DNA from: Cupriavidus numazuensis
Lineage (GTDB): Bacteria > Pseudomonadota > Gammaproteobacteria > Burkholderiales > Burkholderiaceae
DNA length: 64,000 nucleotides
Assembly: GCF_905397435.1 (NCBI RefSeq)
Contig: NZ_CAJPVI010000016.1
Span: 62,001 to 126,000 of the forward strand
Direction of reading: 5' to 3'
The notes under the pieces are model-generated. The model searched no databases, was not told where the DNA came from, and saw only the letters and a program-made list of their open reading frames with translations. The translations under genes and the position numbers were made by a program. Shown here one piece after another: positions 36,583-46,416 of this stretch. Each line of letters starts with the position of its first letter. Positions within the stretch are counted from its first letter, which is position 1.

Positions 36583-38157
36583 TCAGCCTGCGCGCCGCAC
36601 GCGCCAGGCCATGACAGCCAGCACGGCCACGAACCAGGCCAGCACCGGCACATTTCCCCAGCGAATATAGGGCGTCAGCCCCTGCATGCCCTGCACCGAT
36701 GCCGTCAGCGTATCAACGGTGAACGTCGGCAGGCGCGCTTGCACCGTGCCGTCCGGCGCTACGACCGCCGTCATGCCGGTATTGGTCGCGCGCAGCATCG
36801 GGCGGCGCATTTCCAGCGCACGCATGCGCGAAATCTGCAGATGCTGGTCCAGGGCAATGGTGTCGCCGAACCACGCCAGGTTGGTCAGGTTGGCCATCAT
36901 GTTTGCCGGCTCGGCCTGGTGCCGCAGGGTCTGGGCGATATCCTCGCCGAACAGATCCTCGTAGCAGATATTCGGCGCCACGCGGATGCCGCGCACGGGC
37001 ATCGGCGGCTGGTCCAGCCCGCCGCGCCGGAAGTCGCCGAGCGGCATCTTCATCATGTCGACGAACCAGTGGAAGCCCATCGGGATGAACTCGCCGAACG
37101 GCACCAGATGATGCTTGTTGTAGCGGTAGAGTTGGCGCGCTTGCGGACCGATCCCAAACACGCTGTTGGTGAAATCGACCGCAGAATCGGCGCCCGCCGC
37201 ACCGAACAGCACGGTGGTGCCCGATTTCTCCATGAAGTCGCGCATGACGATCGCGACCTCGACCGGCAGGTCCTGCAGGATGACCGGGAAAGCGGTTTCC
37301 GGCGTCACGATAAGATCGGCCGGCGTTGCCGTGATCATGTCGCGGTAGAGTTCGATCGAACGCTGCACACCGGCCTGCTCGAACTTGATGTCCTGCGGCA
37401 CATTGCCTTGCAGCAGCCTGACTGTGATCGGCTTGCCGGCGGGTGTAGTCCAGGCCAGCGGTGCCAGGGCAGCCCCCGCTGCAGGCACGGCCACGGCGAG
37501 CATGGCGGCAACGATCCCGCGGCCGTGGGTACGCTGCGCAAACGCGCGCACCGCCAGCACCAGCAGTGCCGCCACCGTCGCCGCCAGCGTGCCGATGCCG
37601 TACACGCCGAAGAGCGGCGCAAAGCCGGCCAGCGGACCGTCGACATGCGCATAGCCGCCCGATAGCCAGGGGAATCCCGTGAAGACAACGCCGCGCAGCC
37701 ATTCCGACAATCCCCAGGCCGCGCCGAAGGCAAGCGGGGACCAGATCGACAGGCGCGGCAGCCGCGTGGCAACGCGATGCCACGCGGCACCGGCCAGCGC
37801 GGGGTAGAGCGACAGGAACGCACTGAACAGCACTACGGCAAGCGCGGCCATCCAGGCCGGCATCTCGCCGTAGACGTGCATGCTGATGTAGAGCCACCAG
37901 ATACCGGACAGGAACCAGCCCAGGCCGAACGCATAACCCGTGGCGGCGGCTACCCGCGCGCGCGGCGCGTCGGCGACCAGCGCGGCCAGGCCGGCCAGCG
38001 ACAGAATCTGCAGCCACCACCAGTCATGCGGGGCAAAGGCTTGCGTATGGGCGATGCCGAGCATGCCGGCCAGCAGCAGGCGCGCCATGGTCGCGCCGGA
38101 GACGCGAGCGCGTTCTGCGCCGGGGGCGCTGGCCAGGACTGGAGCCTGGCGCTTCAT
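36583..38157 (-). CDS. lnt: Apolipoprotein N-acyltransferase
   Basis: An inner-membrane enzyme that adds the third acyl chain to lipoproteins. The 524-residue protein has about eight hydrophobic segments in the first 230 residues. A periplasmic nitrilase-fold domain follows with the catalytic triad: Glu in DLIVTPETAFPV, Lys in the LYRYNKHHLVPFGEF region, and Cys in RVAPNICYEDLFGEDI. A final span is at the C terminus. Length is normal (E. coli 512). The ATG overlaps the corC stop by 4 bases. Confidence 0.96.
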   Translation of the reverse strand: MKRQAPVLASAPGAERARVSGATMARLLLAGMLGIAHTQAFAPHDWWWLQILSLAGLAALVADAPRARVAAATGYAFGLGWFLSGIWWLYISMHVYGEMPAWMAALAVVLFSAFLSLYPALAGAAWHRVATRLPRLSIWSPLAFGAAWGLSEWLRGVVFTGFPWLSGGYAHVDGPLAGFAPLFGVYGIGTLAATVAALLVLAVRAFAQRTHGRGIVAAMLAVAVPAAGAALAPLAWTTPAGKPITVRLLQGNVPQDIKFEQAGVQRSIELYRDMITATPADLIVTPETAFPVILQDLPVEVAIVMRDFMEKSGTTVLFGAAGADSAVDFTNSVFGIGPQARQLYRYNKHHLVPFGEFIPMGFHWFVDMMKMPLGDFRRGGLDQPPMPVRGIRVAPNICYEDLFGEDIAQTLRHQAEPANMMANLTNLAWFGDTIALDQHLQISRMRALEMRRPMLRATNTGMTAVVAPDGTVQARLPTFTVDTLTASVQGMQGLTPYIRWGNVPVLAWFVAVLAVMAWRVRRAG

Positions 38158-39035
38158 GCGTCGGTCAGGTGGTTCGTGGACGACTCGCGGTGCACGAGCA
38201 GCAGGTGCACCTGGCGCGCATCGGCGCGCAGCACTTCGAAGCTGACGGGCGGAAGCGTGATGATCTCGCCGCGATGCGGCACGTGGCCTAGATGGTTGGT
38301 CAGCAACCCGCCCACGGTGTCGACGTCGTGGTCCGAGAACGCCGTGCCAAAGGCCTCATTGAACTGCGAGATCTCGGTCAGGCCATGCACGCGCCAGCCG
38401 CCGTCGGGCAGCGGCAGGATGTTGTCCTGGTCTTCGTCGAGGTCGAACTCGTCCTCGATGTCGCCGACGATCTGTTCGAGCACGTCTTCGATCGTGACCA
38501 GTCCGGCCACGCCGCCGTACTCATCGACGACGATGGCAATGTGGTTGCGGTTGTTGCGGAACTCGCGCAGCAGGATGTTCAGGCGCTTCGATTCCGGGAT
38601 GAACACGGCGGGGCGCAGCGTTTCGCGCAGGTCGAACTGCTCGTCCGTGTAGTAGCGCAGCAGGTCCTTGGCCAGCAGGATGCCGATGATGTTGTCGCGG
38701 CTGCCTTCGTACACCGGAAAGCGCGAGTGCGCCGTCAGCTGCATGAAGGGGATGAAGGCCTGCGGCGCGTCCGCGATGTTGACCATATCCATCTGTGCGC
38801 GCGGGATCATGATGTCGCGCGCGGTCAGTTCGGAGACCTGGAATACGCCTTCGATCATGGAGAGCGAATCGGCGTCGATCAGGTTGCGCTCGTGCGCATC
38901 CTGCAGCACGGCAAGCAGCTCCGCGCGGGATTCGGGCTCAGGGGAAATCAGGTCGGTGAGGCGTTCGAGAAGCGATCTTGGGCGATCGGACTGCTTGAAA
39001 TGGGCAGGCTTCGAACTGGGATAGGGGTCGTTCAT
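38154..39035 (-). CDS. corC: CorC/HlyC-type CBS-domain protein (magnesium and cobalt efflux family)
   Basis: A 293-residue soluble protein with two CBS domains (TARDIMIPRAQMDMVNIADAPQ near residue 72 and LRPAVFIPESKRLNILLREF near residue 140). The linker NHIAIVVDEYGGVAGLVTIEDVLEQIVGDIEDEFD is the family signature. A C-terminal CorC_HlyC domain follows (GGWRVHGLTEISQFNEAF...DTVGGLLTNHLGHVP). No membrane segment. It may regulate divalent-cation efflux, but the E. coli homolog's exact role is unclear. It is coupled to lnt by ATGA. Confidence 0.94.
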   Translation of the reverse strand: MNDPYPSSKPAHFKQSDRPRSLLERLTDLISPEPESRAELLAVLQDAHERNLIDADSLSMIEGVFQVSELTARDIMIPRAQMDMVNIADAPQAFIPFMQLTAHSRFPVYEGSRDNIIGILLAKDLLRYYTDEQFDLRETLRPAVFIPESKRLNILLREFRNNRNHIAIVVDEYGGVAGLVTIEDVLEQIVGDIEDEFDLDEDQDNILPLPDGGWRVHGLTEISQFNEAFGTAFSDHDVDTVGGLLTNHLGHVPHRGEIITLPPVSFEVLRADARQVHLLLVHRESSTNHLTDA

Positions 39036-39098
39036 TTCGCGGCAAGCGCGTGGTGGAGATCGTCTGAAGGATACACTAAAAGACCGATTACTCTCGTG

Positions 39099-39127
39099 AC
39101 ACAGCCGGCCGCTGGGGCCGGCTGTGT
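39099..39127. other. Hairpin between ybeY and corC
   Basis: ACACAGCCGGCC and GGCCGGCTGTGT form a perfect 12-bp stem around a 5-base loop. It sits 38 bases past the ybeY stop on the minus strand, before corC. No T-run follows on either strand, so it is not an intrinsic terminator of the usual kind. It may be an mRNA stabiliser or processing site in the miaB-phoH-ybeY-corC-lnt transcript. Confidence 0.6.
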
Positions 39128-39164
39128 GCGGGTTGACTCACTTCAGCAGTGGTCGAACCGGTTT

Positions 39165-39920
39165 TCAGTGCGCGACCGGTGTATGGTCGTCGCGGTACGG
39201 ATCGTCAAAGCCAAGGGCCTGCAGCGTCTCGGTCTCGATCGCTTCCATTTCTTCGGCCTCGGTGTCGTCCTCGTGCTCGTAGCCCTGCGCATGCAGTACG
39301 CCGTGCACGATCAGGTGCGCATAGTGCGCTTCGAGCGGCTTGCGCTGTTCGCGGGCTTCGGTTTCGACCACCGGGCAGCACAGCACGATGTCGCCGGTCA
39401 CCGGGTCGTCCTCGCTCTCCGCATAGGCAAAGGTCAGCACATTGGTCGCATAGTCCTTGCCGCGATAGCTGCGGTTCAGCGTGCGGCCTTCTTCCTCGTC
39501 GACGAAGCGCACGGTCAGGGCCGCGTCGGCATACAGCGCCGACGTCACCCACGCTTCGATCTGCTTGCGCGATGGCAGGCCTGCGCGCTTGCCGATGCCG
39601 TCGCCTTGCTGCACGTCCAGTTCGAGCGCGGGCGGCGTGGCGGGCGTACCCGTCGTGGTGACCACCGGTGTCGCGGTAACGGCCACCGAGAGCGCATCAT
39701 GGTTGTCGGGCCGTACCAGCAGGCCAGCTTGCTGGCGCGTGTCGGTGTGTTCGGCCAGCAGCGCCACCACGCCGTCGGCGGCCTGCGACAGGTCCAGCGT
39801 CAGGCTGCGCCCGTCGGGCAACTGCACGCGCACGGCGTGCGCGGCGCTCTTGCGCGCGCGGCCGTCGCCATCGAACAGGGTGAGGCTGACGGAGGAAGAC
39901 TTCGATTTGCTGTTTTTCAA
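39165..39920 (-). CDS. ybeY: Endoribonuclease YbeY with N-terminal extension
   Basis: YbeY is a single-strand endoribonuclease for 16S rRNA 3' maturation and ribosome quality control. The C-terminal part has the zinc signature [15 protein letters not shown] (HxxxHxxxxxH) near residue 207, and [26 protein letters not shown] near residue 140. The core normally spans about 150 residues; here 251 codons are open because about 95 residues precede it. That extension contains [20 protein letters not shown] and a Thr/Pro-rich linker. The only family-consistent in-frame start is a TTG at 39920, directly after the phoH TAA; GTG codons within the extension are alternatives. Confidence 0.9.
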   Translation of the reverse strand: MKNSKSKSSSVSLTLFDGDGRARKSAAHAVRVQLPDGRSLTLDLSQAADGVVALLAEHTDTRQQAGLLVRPDNHDALSVAVTATPVVTTTGTPATPPALELDVQQGDGIGKRAGLPSRKQIEAWVTSALYADAALTVRFVDEEEGRTLNRSYRGKDYATNVLTFAYAESEDDPVTGDIVLCCPVVETEAREQRKPLEAHYAHLIVHGVLHAQGYEHEDDTEAEEMEAIETETLQALGFDDPYRDDHTPVAH

Positions 39921-40946
39921 TTACGCGTCCTTGTGCTGGGCGTGGTATTCGTCGTAGGCATCAACAATGCGGGCCACCAGCGGGTGGCGCACGACGTCGA
40001 TGCTGGAAAAGCGTGTGAACGCGACGCCGCGCACATCGCGCAGCACGTGCTGCGCCTCGACCAGCCCGCTCTTCTGTCCGCGCGGCAGGTCGATCTGCGT
40101 GGTGTCGCCGGTGATCACCGCCTTGGAGCCGAAGCCGATGCGCGTGAGGAACATCTTCATCTGCTCGGGCGTGGTGTTCTGCGCCTCGTCCAGGATGATG
40201 AACGCATGGTTCAGCGTGCGTCCGCGCATGTACGCAAGCGGCGCGATCTCGATCATCTGGCGCTCGAACATCTTCTGCGTGCGGTCGAAGCCGAGCAGGT
40301 CATACAGCGCGTCATAGAGCGGACGCAGGTACGGGTCGACCTTCTGCGCGAGGTCGCCGGGCAGGAAGCCCAGGCGCTCGCCCGCTTCCACGGCCGGGCG
40401 CGTCAGCACGATGCGCTTGACGGAGTCGCGCTCGAGCGCGTCCACCGCGCAGGCGACGGCCAGATAGGTCTTGCCGGTACCCGCCGGGCCGACACCGAGC
40501 GTCAGGTCGTGCGCCAGGATATGGCGCAGGTACTCGCGCTGCATGGCGGTGCGGCCCTGCAGGCCCGCGCGCCGCGTGTGCAGCACCGGGGACTCGTCCT
40601 CGAACTCGGGCGCGCCGCTCTCGTCATCGGCCTGCGGCAGGTAGCTGCCGTGCGCGGAGATCTGGCGCGTCTCGACCAGGCCAAGCTGCACGTCGTCGAC
40701 CGTCAGCGCGGCGCGCGACTGGTTATAGAAACGCTCCAGCGCAATCGCGGCGTCCTGCGCGTTGGCGCCGCGGATCGTCATGCGGTGGCCGCGGCGCTGG
40801 ATGGTCACATCGAGCGCCTGCTCGATCTGGCGCAGGTTTTCGTCGAGCGGGCCGCACAGGTTCTGCAGCCTGGCGTTGTCGTCGCGCGGGGCAACGAATT
40901 CGGCGGTAGCAATCTTCATCTTGGCGCGTGGGGTGCCTTCGCTCAT
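39921..40946 (-). CDS. ybeZ: PhoH-like ATPase (YbeZ)
   Basis: A 341-residue cytoplasmic NTPase of the PhoH family, functionally linked to YbeY in rRNA processing. Walker A is [13 protein letters not shown] near residue 152, Walker [21 protein letters not shown] near residue 250, and the family block [19 protein letters not shown] follows. The N-terminal 100 residues contain a KH-like element ([27 protein letters not shown]). Its ATG overlaps the miaB TGA by 4 bases and its stop abuts the ybeY start, the conserved miaB-ybeZ-ybeY order. Confidence 0.96.
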   Translation of the reverse strand: MSEGTPRAKMKIATAEFVAPRDDNARLQNLCGPLDENLRQIEQALDVTIQRRGHRMTIRGANAQDAAIALERFYNQSRAALTVDDVQLGLVETRQISAHGSYLPQADDESGAPEFEDESPVLHTRRAGLQGRTAMQREYLRHILAHDLTLGVGPAGTGKTYLAVACAVDALERDSVKRIVLTRPAVEAGERLGFLPGDLAQKVDPYLRPLYDALYDLLGFDRTQKMFERQMIEIAPLAYMRGRTLNHAFIILDEAQNTTPEQMKMFLTRIGFGSKAVITGDTTQIDLPRGQKSGLVEAQHVLRDVRGVAFTRFSSIDVVRHPLVARIVDAYDEYHAQHKDA

Positions 40947-42295
40947 TGCCGCACCACGATCTCGCCGCGCAGCGAGTGCGGGAACGCCTGCGTGATCGAC
41001 ACATCGACCATCTGGCCGATCATGCGGTCGCGCTGGGACTGCGGTACGCCGGGCAGCGCGAAGTTGACCACGCGGTTGTTCTCGGTGCGGCCGTGCAGTT
41101 CGGTCGGGTCCTTGCGCGCCGGGCCTTCGACGAGGATGCGCTGCACCGAGCCGACCATATTGCGGCTGATGCGCTGCACGTTTTCCTCGATGGTGGCCTG
41201 CAGATGCTGCAGCCGGCGCAGCTTCACCTCGTGCGGCGTGTCGTCGTGCAGGTTGGCTGCCGGTGTGCCCGGTCGCGGGCTGAAGATGAACGAGAACGAG
41301 GTGTCGTAGCCGACTTCCTCGATCAGCCCCATCAGCTTGTCGAAGTCCGCATCGGTCTCGCCGGGGAAGCCGACGATGAAGTCCGACGACATCGACATGT
41401 CGGGACGCAGCGTGCGCAGCCGGCGGATGATGCTCTTGTATTCGAGTACGCTGTAGCCGCGCTTCATCGCCATCAGCACACGATCGGACGCGTGCTGCAC
41501 CGGCAGGTGCAGGTGGTTGACGAGCTTGTCGCAGCGGCCATACAGCTCGACCAGTCGGCTCGTGAATTCCTTCGGGTGGCTCGTGGTGTAGCGGATACGT
41601 TCGATGCCGGGGATCTCGGCCACGTACTCGATCAGCAGCGCGAAGTCGGCGATCTCGGTGGTGTCGCCCATCTTGCCGCGGTACGCGTTAACGTTCTGGC
41701 CGAGCAGCGTGACTTCGCGCACGCCCTGGTCGGCAAGACCGGCCACTTCGGCCAGGACGTCTTCGAACGGACGCGAGACTTCTTCGCCGCGCGTATAGGG
41801 CACCACGCAATAGCTGCAGTACTTCGAGCAGCCTTCCATGATCGACACAAAAGCGCTCGGGCCGTCCACGCGTGCGGGCGGCAGGTGGTCGAACTTCTCG
41901 ATCTCGGGGAAGGAGATATCGACCTGCGACTGGCCGGTGCGCTGGCGGCGCGCGATCAGGTCGGGCAGGCGGTGCAGCGTCTGCGGCCCGAACACGACGT
42001 CGACATACGGTGCGCGCGAAACGATGCTCGCGCCTTCCTGGCTGGCCACGCAGCCGCCCACGCCGATCACGAGATCGGGCTTGACGGCCTTGAGCGCCTT
42101 CATGCGGCCCAGTTCCGAGAACACCTTCTCCTGCGCCTTTTCGCGCACGGAGCAGGTGTTGAACAGGATCACGTCGGCGTCTTCGACGTTGTCGGTGGGT
42201 TCCAGCCCCTGGCTGGCGTTCAGGACGTCGACCATCTTGTCCGAGTCATACTCGTTCATCTGACAGCCGTACGTCTTCACAAATACTTTCTTCAT
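40943..42295 (-). CDS. miaB: tRNA-2-methylthio-N6-dimethylallyladenosine synthase
   Basis: A radical-SAM methylthiotransferase that acts on A37 of tRNAs reading UNN codons. The 450-residue protein has an N-terminal UPF0004 domain ([28 protein letters not shown]-type [27 protein letters not shown]), the radical-SAM cluster motif in [20 protein letters not shown] near residue 160 (CxxxCxxC), and a C-terminal TRAM domain. Three cysteines in the first domain hold the second Fe-S cluster. It heads the miaB-ybeZ-ybeY-corC-lnt run. Confidence 0.98.
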   Translation of the reverse strand: MKKVFVKTYGCQMNEYDSDKMVDVLNASQGLEPTDNVEDADVILFNTCSVREKAQEKVFSELGRMKALKAVKPDLVIGVGGCVASQEGASIVSRAPYVDVVFGPQTLHRLPDLIARRQRTGQSQVDISFPEIEKFDHLPPARVDGPSAFVSIMEGCSKYCSYCVVPYTRGEEVSRPFEDVLAEVAGLADQGVREVTLLGQNVNAYRGKMGDTTEIADFALLIEYVAEIPGIERIRYTTSHPKEFTSRLVELYGRCDKLVNHLHLPVQHASDRVLMAMKRGYSVLEYKSIIRRLRTLRPDMSMSSDFIVGFPGETDADFDKLMGLIEEVGYDTSFSFIFSPRPGTPAANLHDDTPHEVKLRRLQHLQATIEENVQRISRNMVGSVQRILVEGPARKDPTELHGRTENNRVVNFALPGVPQSQRDRMIGQMVDVSITQAFPHSLRGEIVVRQ

Positions 42296-42379
42296 GGTGC
42301 CGGTCTCAGTGGTTCACCTGGGGGCATCAGGGTGTTGCAACAACACGGATGGCACATGCGCCTCCGTACTTCCTGGGGA

Positions 42380-42766
42380 TCAGGACTTGGCCTTCAGCGC
42401 CTTCTGTTCCTGCTCGCTGAGCACCCATGCGGTCAGCAACTGGCCGTACAGGTCGAGCTTGTACTGCACCGGCAGCTTCTGGCCAGCGATGGCGGCCATG
42501 TTCTGCAACTGGTTGTCGGTGCCGAACACGCGCAGGCCCGGCGCCACGCCGATGGTCTTGCCGTCGAGCGTGACCGTCTGCGGCGATCCGGCGGACGGTG
42601 CGGCGATAACCAGCTTCGCTTGCGGTGCATCGACCGGGATCACGCGTACCGGCTGTGCCATGGCGCCGGTGGCTCCAAGCCACAGCGCCGCGCCGAGCGA
42701 CAGGGTCAGCAGCGGCTTGATGAATCGCGATGAAGCACTCTGACGCGGGGAACGGCCGGCGGGCAT
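42380..42766 (-). CDS. Exported hypothetical protein upstream of miaB
   Basis: A 128-residue product with a signal peptide (FIKPLLTLSLGAALWLGATGAMAQ, cleavage near residue 37). The mature chain is about 90 residues: PVRVIPVDAPQAKLVIAAPS, then QTVTLDGKTIGVAPGLRVFGTDNQLQN, then LPVQYKLDLYGQLLTAWVLSEQE. It has no Cys and looks like a small periplasmic beta-protein; the GxTIGVAPGLRV...LPVQYKLD pattern is of a kind I have seen only in uncharacterised betaproteobacterial proteins. The ATG at 42766 is the signal-peptide start. It is upstream of miaB on the same strand, 84 bases away. Confidence 0.8.
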   Translation of the reverse strand: MPAGRSPRQSASSRFIKPLLTLSLGAALWLGATGAMAQPVRVIPVDAPQAKLVIAAPSAGSPQTVTLDGKTIGVAPGLRVFGTDNQLQNMAAIAGQKLPVQYKLDLYGQLLTAWVLSEQEQKALKAKS

Positions 42767-42881
42767 ATGGGCTCCGGAAAAGGCGCAGCTCAGGTTGGGA
42801 AGGGGGCTGAGGGTAACCGCGTATTTTACCCGTTCGATGGCACCGTGTCCGGCATCGCGCAGGACACGGGCAAGGCGTCGT

Positions 42882-44573
42882 CTAGAACAGACAGGATGCT
42901 TCCTGCAGCACACGCTGCTTGGAAACCGTGCCCATCAGTTCGCGGCTGGCGCTATCGCGCACCAGCGGGATGCGGTTGATGCCATGGGCGGCGAAGACCT
43001 CCAGGGCGTCGCGCAGCCGCGACTCAGGCGTCAGCGCCGGGAAGTCGCGTTCGGCCAGCGCTAGCACGCCGGCGGCCGAATCTTCGCGCTGCGCGCGTTG
43101 CAGCGCGTGGATCGACAGCGCCCCGAGCAGGCGCCCGTCGGGCTCGACCAGGTACAGGTAGCGTGTGCCGGTCTCCGCAAACTTGTCGGCGGCTGCGGCG
43201 AGTGAGGCATCCGGCGCGAGCGTGGTATCGGTCGGGTCGCACAGGCCGGCCAGCGTCATTGCCCGCGCATGTTCTTCTGCGGCCGACGCTTGCGCGCGGT
43301 CGGCGATCACGCTGTAGAGCGAGAGCGTCTGGCAGCGCGACGCCGTGTAATACGCCGCCACCGCGCCGATCATGGTGGGCAACAGCAGAGCCGGCGCGAG
43401 CGTCATTTCGAACACCATCAGCACCGACATCAGCGGCGCCTGGCTGGTTGCTGCCAGAAACGCGCTCATGCCGACCAGCGGCAGGACCGGCGAGGCCGGC
43501 GCGCCGGGCACGAACGCCTGCATGGCGAGCGCCAGCAACTGGCCCAGCGCGGCGCCGACGAACAGCGAAGGCGTGAACACGCCACCGACCGCGCCCGAGC
43601 CCATGCTGATGACCGTCGCCGCGAGCTTGGCCAGCAGTACCAGGCCGACCGACACCGTCAGCGGCTGTTCCTGCAGGATGGTCTGGATCGTAGAGAAGCC
43701 GTTGCCGACCACTTCGGGCACGGCCATGGCCAGCGCGCCGACCAGTGCACCGCCCAGCGCGAGCCGAGCCACGGGGCCGCCAGGAACCTGAGCAAAGCGA
43801 CCGCGCGCGATGCCGGCGGCGCGCAGGAACACCGCCCCAACGATGCCGGCGGCCACGCCCAGCCCCGCCGCGGCCAGCATCAATTGCGGGCGCACGTCGG
43901 CTGCGATGTGGAGTCCGGGATACAGCGGCTGCAGGCCGCCATGCCACTGGCTGACCATTGCACCCGCTACCGAGGCCAGGAACAACGGCATCAGGCGCTG
44001 CACGGCCAGTGCACCGAACACCACTTCGGCGACAAATACGGCCGCCGACAGCGGGGTGTGGTAGACGGTGGCGAGACCGGCGGCAGCGCCGCACGCGGTC
44101 AGCATGCGCCGCATATTCGAGGCGCCATGGGGCTGTCCGATGCGCGTAGTGGGAAACAGCGCGCCGCACAATGCTGCCAGCTGGATCATCGCCCCTTCCT
44201 TGCCGACCGAAGCCCCGCTGACGATGGAGCAAAACGACGACAGCGACCGCAGCAGCGTGACACGCACGGGCAGGCGGCCCGTGCCGTTGGCTACGGCCTC
44301 CATGTAATCGGTCGCGCCGCCACTGCCAGCCAGCCGGTTGGCGGCTTGTAGCAGCAGCCCGGCCACCGCGCCTCCGACCGCCGGCACCACGATGCGCCAC
44401 ACCAGTGCCAGCGCGGCAAAGATCGCGACGATATCCGCGTGGCTGGAAAAGATGACGATGCCGGCCCCCTCCAGGGCTTCCTTGAAGAGGGTGGTCGCAA
44501 TCGCGGCAAGAATGCCGACCGGGATCGCCGCAAACAGCGTGACTTCCTGGTCTTCGAGAAATCGGAACCGCAT
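42882..44573 (-). CDS. clcB: ClC-family voltage-gated chloride channel/transporter with CBS pair
   Basis: A 563-residue inner-membrane protein of the ClC superfamily. The ClC core spans about residues 15-420, with [11 protein letters not shown] (relative of GSGIP), [12 protein letters not shown] (relative of GKEGP, gating Glu kept) near residue 123, and [18 protein letters not shown] near residue 330. The cytoplasmic C-terminal region carries two CBS units ([22 protein letters not shown] and [28 protein letters not shown]). It could be a channel or a proton-coupled exchanger. The gene is divergent from rhlE. Confidence 0.92.
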   Translation of the reverse strand: MRFRFLEDQEVTLFAAIPVGILAAIATTLFKEALEGAGIVIFSSHADIVAIFAALALVWRIVVPAVGGAVAGLLLQAANRLAGSGGATDYMEAVANGTGRLPVRVTLLRSLSSFCSIVSGASVGKEGAMIQLAALCGALFPTTRIGQPHGASNMRRMLTACGAAAGLATVYHTPLSAAVFVAEVVFGALAVQRLMPLFLASVAGAMVSQWHGGLQPLYPGLHIAADVRPQLMLAAAGLGVAAGIVGAVFLRAAGIARGRFAQVPGGPVARLALGGALVGALAMAVPEVVGNGFSTIQTILQEQPLTVSVGLVLLAKLAATVISMGSGAVGGVFTPSLFVGAALGQLLALAMQAFVPGAPASPVLPLVGMSAFLAATSQAPLMSVLMVFEMTLAPALLLPTMIGAVAAYYTASRCQTLSLYSVIADRAQASAAEEHARAMTLAGLCDPTDTTLAPDASLAAAADKFAETGTRYLYLVEPDGRLLGALSIHALQRAQREDSAAGVLALAERDFPALTPESRLRDALEVFAAHGINRIPLVRDSASRELMGTVSKQRVLQEASCLF

Positions 44574-44723
44574 GGGTGCTGGCGCCGGCCGCGCGGTGGC
44601 GCGCGGCTTTCAGCGTTCGGGGGCAGATGGTGGCCGCATGATAGCGCAGCGCCACACCCACGCAATGTTGCGTGTGTAGCAGCCGGCATGCATCACCATG
44701 TGATCAATAGGTTTGCGCTTGGC

Positions 44724-44732
44724 TGTTACACT
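44724..44732 (+). promoter_or_regulatory. Candidate extended -10 upstream of rhlE
   Basis: TGTTACACT contains TACACT (4 of 6 consensus) with a TG dinucleotide one base upstream, typical of an extended -10 promoter. It would give a 5' leader of about 135 bases before the rhlE start. Long leaders are common for cold-responsive RNA helicase genes. No clear -35 was found, so this is only a candidate. Confidence 0.35.
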
Positions 44733-44870
44733 ACCGACCTTTGTTTCGTCAGCGGACGCCTCGCGCCGCTATGCCGGTCCCCCGACTGGTTTTGTGTCAG
44801 ATTACCCAGGCTGCCTGCAGGCTGGCGCGCCCAGCGCCCAGCGCGCAACGGACGGCCGAAGCATTCATTC

Positions 44871-46397
44871 ATGTCTTTCTCCGAACTCGGCTTGTCCGAC
44901 AAGCTTGTGCGGGCCGTGGCCGAACAGGGCTACACCACCCCCACCCCCATTCAGGCCCAGGCAATTCCCGCCATCCTCAAAGGCGGCGACCTGCTTGCCG
45001 GCGCGCAGACCGGTACCGGCAAGACGGCAGGCTTCACGCTGCCGATGCTGCAGCTGCTGTCCGAATCGGCGCCGCAGCGCCAGGGCAAGCCGGCGGTGCG
45101 CGCACTGGTGCTGACGCCGACGCGTGAACTGGCCGCGCAGGTGGAAGAGAGCGTGCGCAACTACGGCAAGTACCTGCGGTTGCGCTCCATGGTCATGTTC
45201 GGCGGCGTGGGCATCAACCCGCAGATCGAACAGCTGCGCCGTGGCGTGGAAATCGTCGTGGCAACGCCGGGCCGCCTGCTGGATCACGTGTCCCAGCGCA
45301 CGATCGACCTTGCGAGCGTGGAACTGCTGGTGCTCGATGAAGCCGACCGCATGCTCGACATGGGCTTCATCCACGACATCCGCAAGATTCTCAACGTCCT
45401 GCCGCCGAAGCGCCAGAACCTGCTGTTCTCGGCAACGTTCTCGGACGATATCCGCGCGCTGGCGGACCGCCTGCTGAACAACCCGGCATCGATCGAGGTC
45501 GCGCGCCGCAACACCACGGCCGAAACCGTGGCGCAGCGCGTCTACCCGGTCGACCGCGAGCGCAAGCGCGAACTGCTGGCGCATCTGGTGCGCGAGCATG
45601 ACTGGCACCAGGTGCTGGTCTTCACGCGGACCAAGCACGGCGCCAACCGGCTCGCCGAGCAGTTGACCAAGGACGGCCTGTCCGCACTGGCGATCCACGG
45701 CAACAAGAGCCAGTCGGCGCGCACGCGCGCGCTGTCCGAGTTCAAGGCCGGCACGCTGCGGCTGCTGGTCGCCACCGATATCGCCGCGCGCGGCATCGAC
45801 ATCGACCAGTTGCCTCACGTGGTCAACTTCGACCTGCCCAACGTGCCGGAAGACTACGTGCACCGCATCGGCCGTACCGGCCGCGCCGGCGCAGAGGGCG
45901 AGGCGATCTCGCTGGTCTGCGTGGACGAGCATGGCCTGCTGCGCGACATCGAACGGCTGATCAAGCGCAAGCTCGAGCAGACGGTGCTGACCGGCTTCGA
46001 GGTGGACCCGACCATCGCCGCGGAGCCGATCCAGAAGGGTCGCCAGCAGCGAGGCGGGCAAGGTGGTGGACAAGGCAGTGGCGGTGGCCGCGGCCGTGCC
46101 CAGGCAAAGCCCGCTGCGCCCGCAGCGGCCAAGCCGTCGCAAGGTCAGGGTCAGCCGCGTCAGCGCCCGGCGCAGAACGCACCGCGTGGCGGCGCCACGC
46201 AAGCCGGGGGCGAAGCCGCCCGTGGCCAGGGTGGGGCAAATCGCAATGGCGGCCAGCCTCGCAACCCGCAACGCAGCGGCGGCGGCCAGGCGCGGCCTGC
46301 GCAGGACGCCGCTGGTGCACCGGCGCGCAACAACAACCGCCGCCCGGCACCGCAGGCCGCACTGCTTGGCGGCGCGCGGGCCAAGCCGGCACGCTGA
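44871..46397 (+). CDS. rhlE: DEAD-box RNA helicase RhlE
   Basis: An ATP-dependent RNA helicase, probably in ribosome assembly and cold growth. The 508-residue protein has Q motif [14 protein letters not shown] near residue 23, Walker [13 protein letters not shown] near 45, [25 protein letters not shown] (DEAD) near 160, [10 protein letters not shown] (SAT) and [15 protein letters not shown] (motif VI) near 328. After residue about 390 the tail is low complexity, rich in Gly, Gln, Arg, Ala and Pro (repeats such as [15 protein letters not shown]), as in RhlE-type helicases. ATG at 44871 matches the family start MSFSELGLS. It is 19 bases before srkA. Confidence 0.96.
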   Translation: MSFSELGLSDKLVRAVAEQGYTTPTPIQAQAIPAILKGGDLLAGAQTGTGKTAGFTLPMLQLLSESAPQRQGKPAVRALVLTPTRELAAQVEESVRNYGKYLRLRSMVMFGGVGINPQIEQLRRGVEIVVATPGRLLDHVSQRTIDLASVELLVLDEADRMLDMGFIHDIRKILNVLPPKRQNLLFSATFSDDIRALADRLLNNPASIEVARRNTTAETVAQRVYPVDRERKRELLAHLVREHDWHQVLVFTRTKHGANRLAEQLTKDGLSALAIHGNKSQSARTRALSEFKAGTLRLLVATDIAARGIDIDQLPHVVNFDLPNVPEDYVHRIGRTGRAGAEGEAISLVCVDEHGLLRDIERLIKRKLEQTVLTGFEVDPTIAAEPIQKGRQQRGGQGGGQGSGGGRGRAQAKPAAPAAAKPSQGQGQPRQRPAQNAPRGGATQAGGEAARGQGGANRNGGQPRNPQRSGGGQARPAQDAAGAPARNNNRRPAPQAALLGGARAKPAR

Positions 46398-46416
46398 TCC
46401 GACAGGCTAAGCAACC

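Noticed and set aside
36293-36670. 125-codon plus-strand ORF overlapping the small SOS-linked ORF
   Set aside because: It runs out of frame over the small peptide and into the antisense of lnt, and its C-terminal part is Arg/Ala/Thr-rich shadow sequence.
38292-41309. 1005-codon plus-strand ORF opposite corC, ybeY, ybeZ and miaB
   Set aside because: It is an antisense shadow of four conserved genes and is rich in His, Arg, Gln and Val as expected from complementing GC-rich codons.
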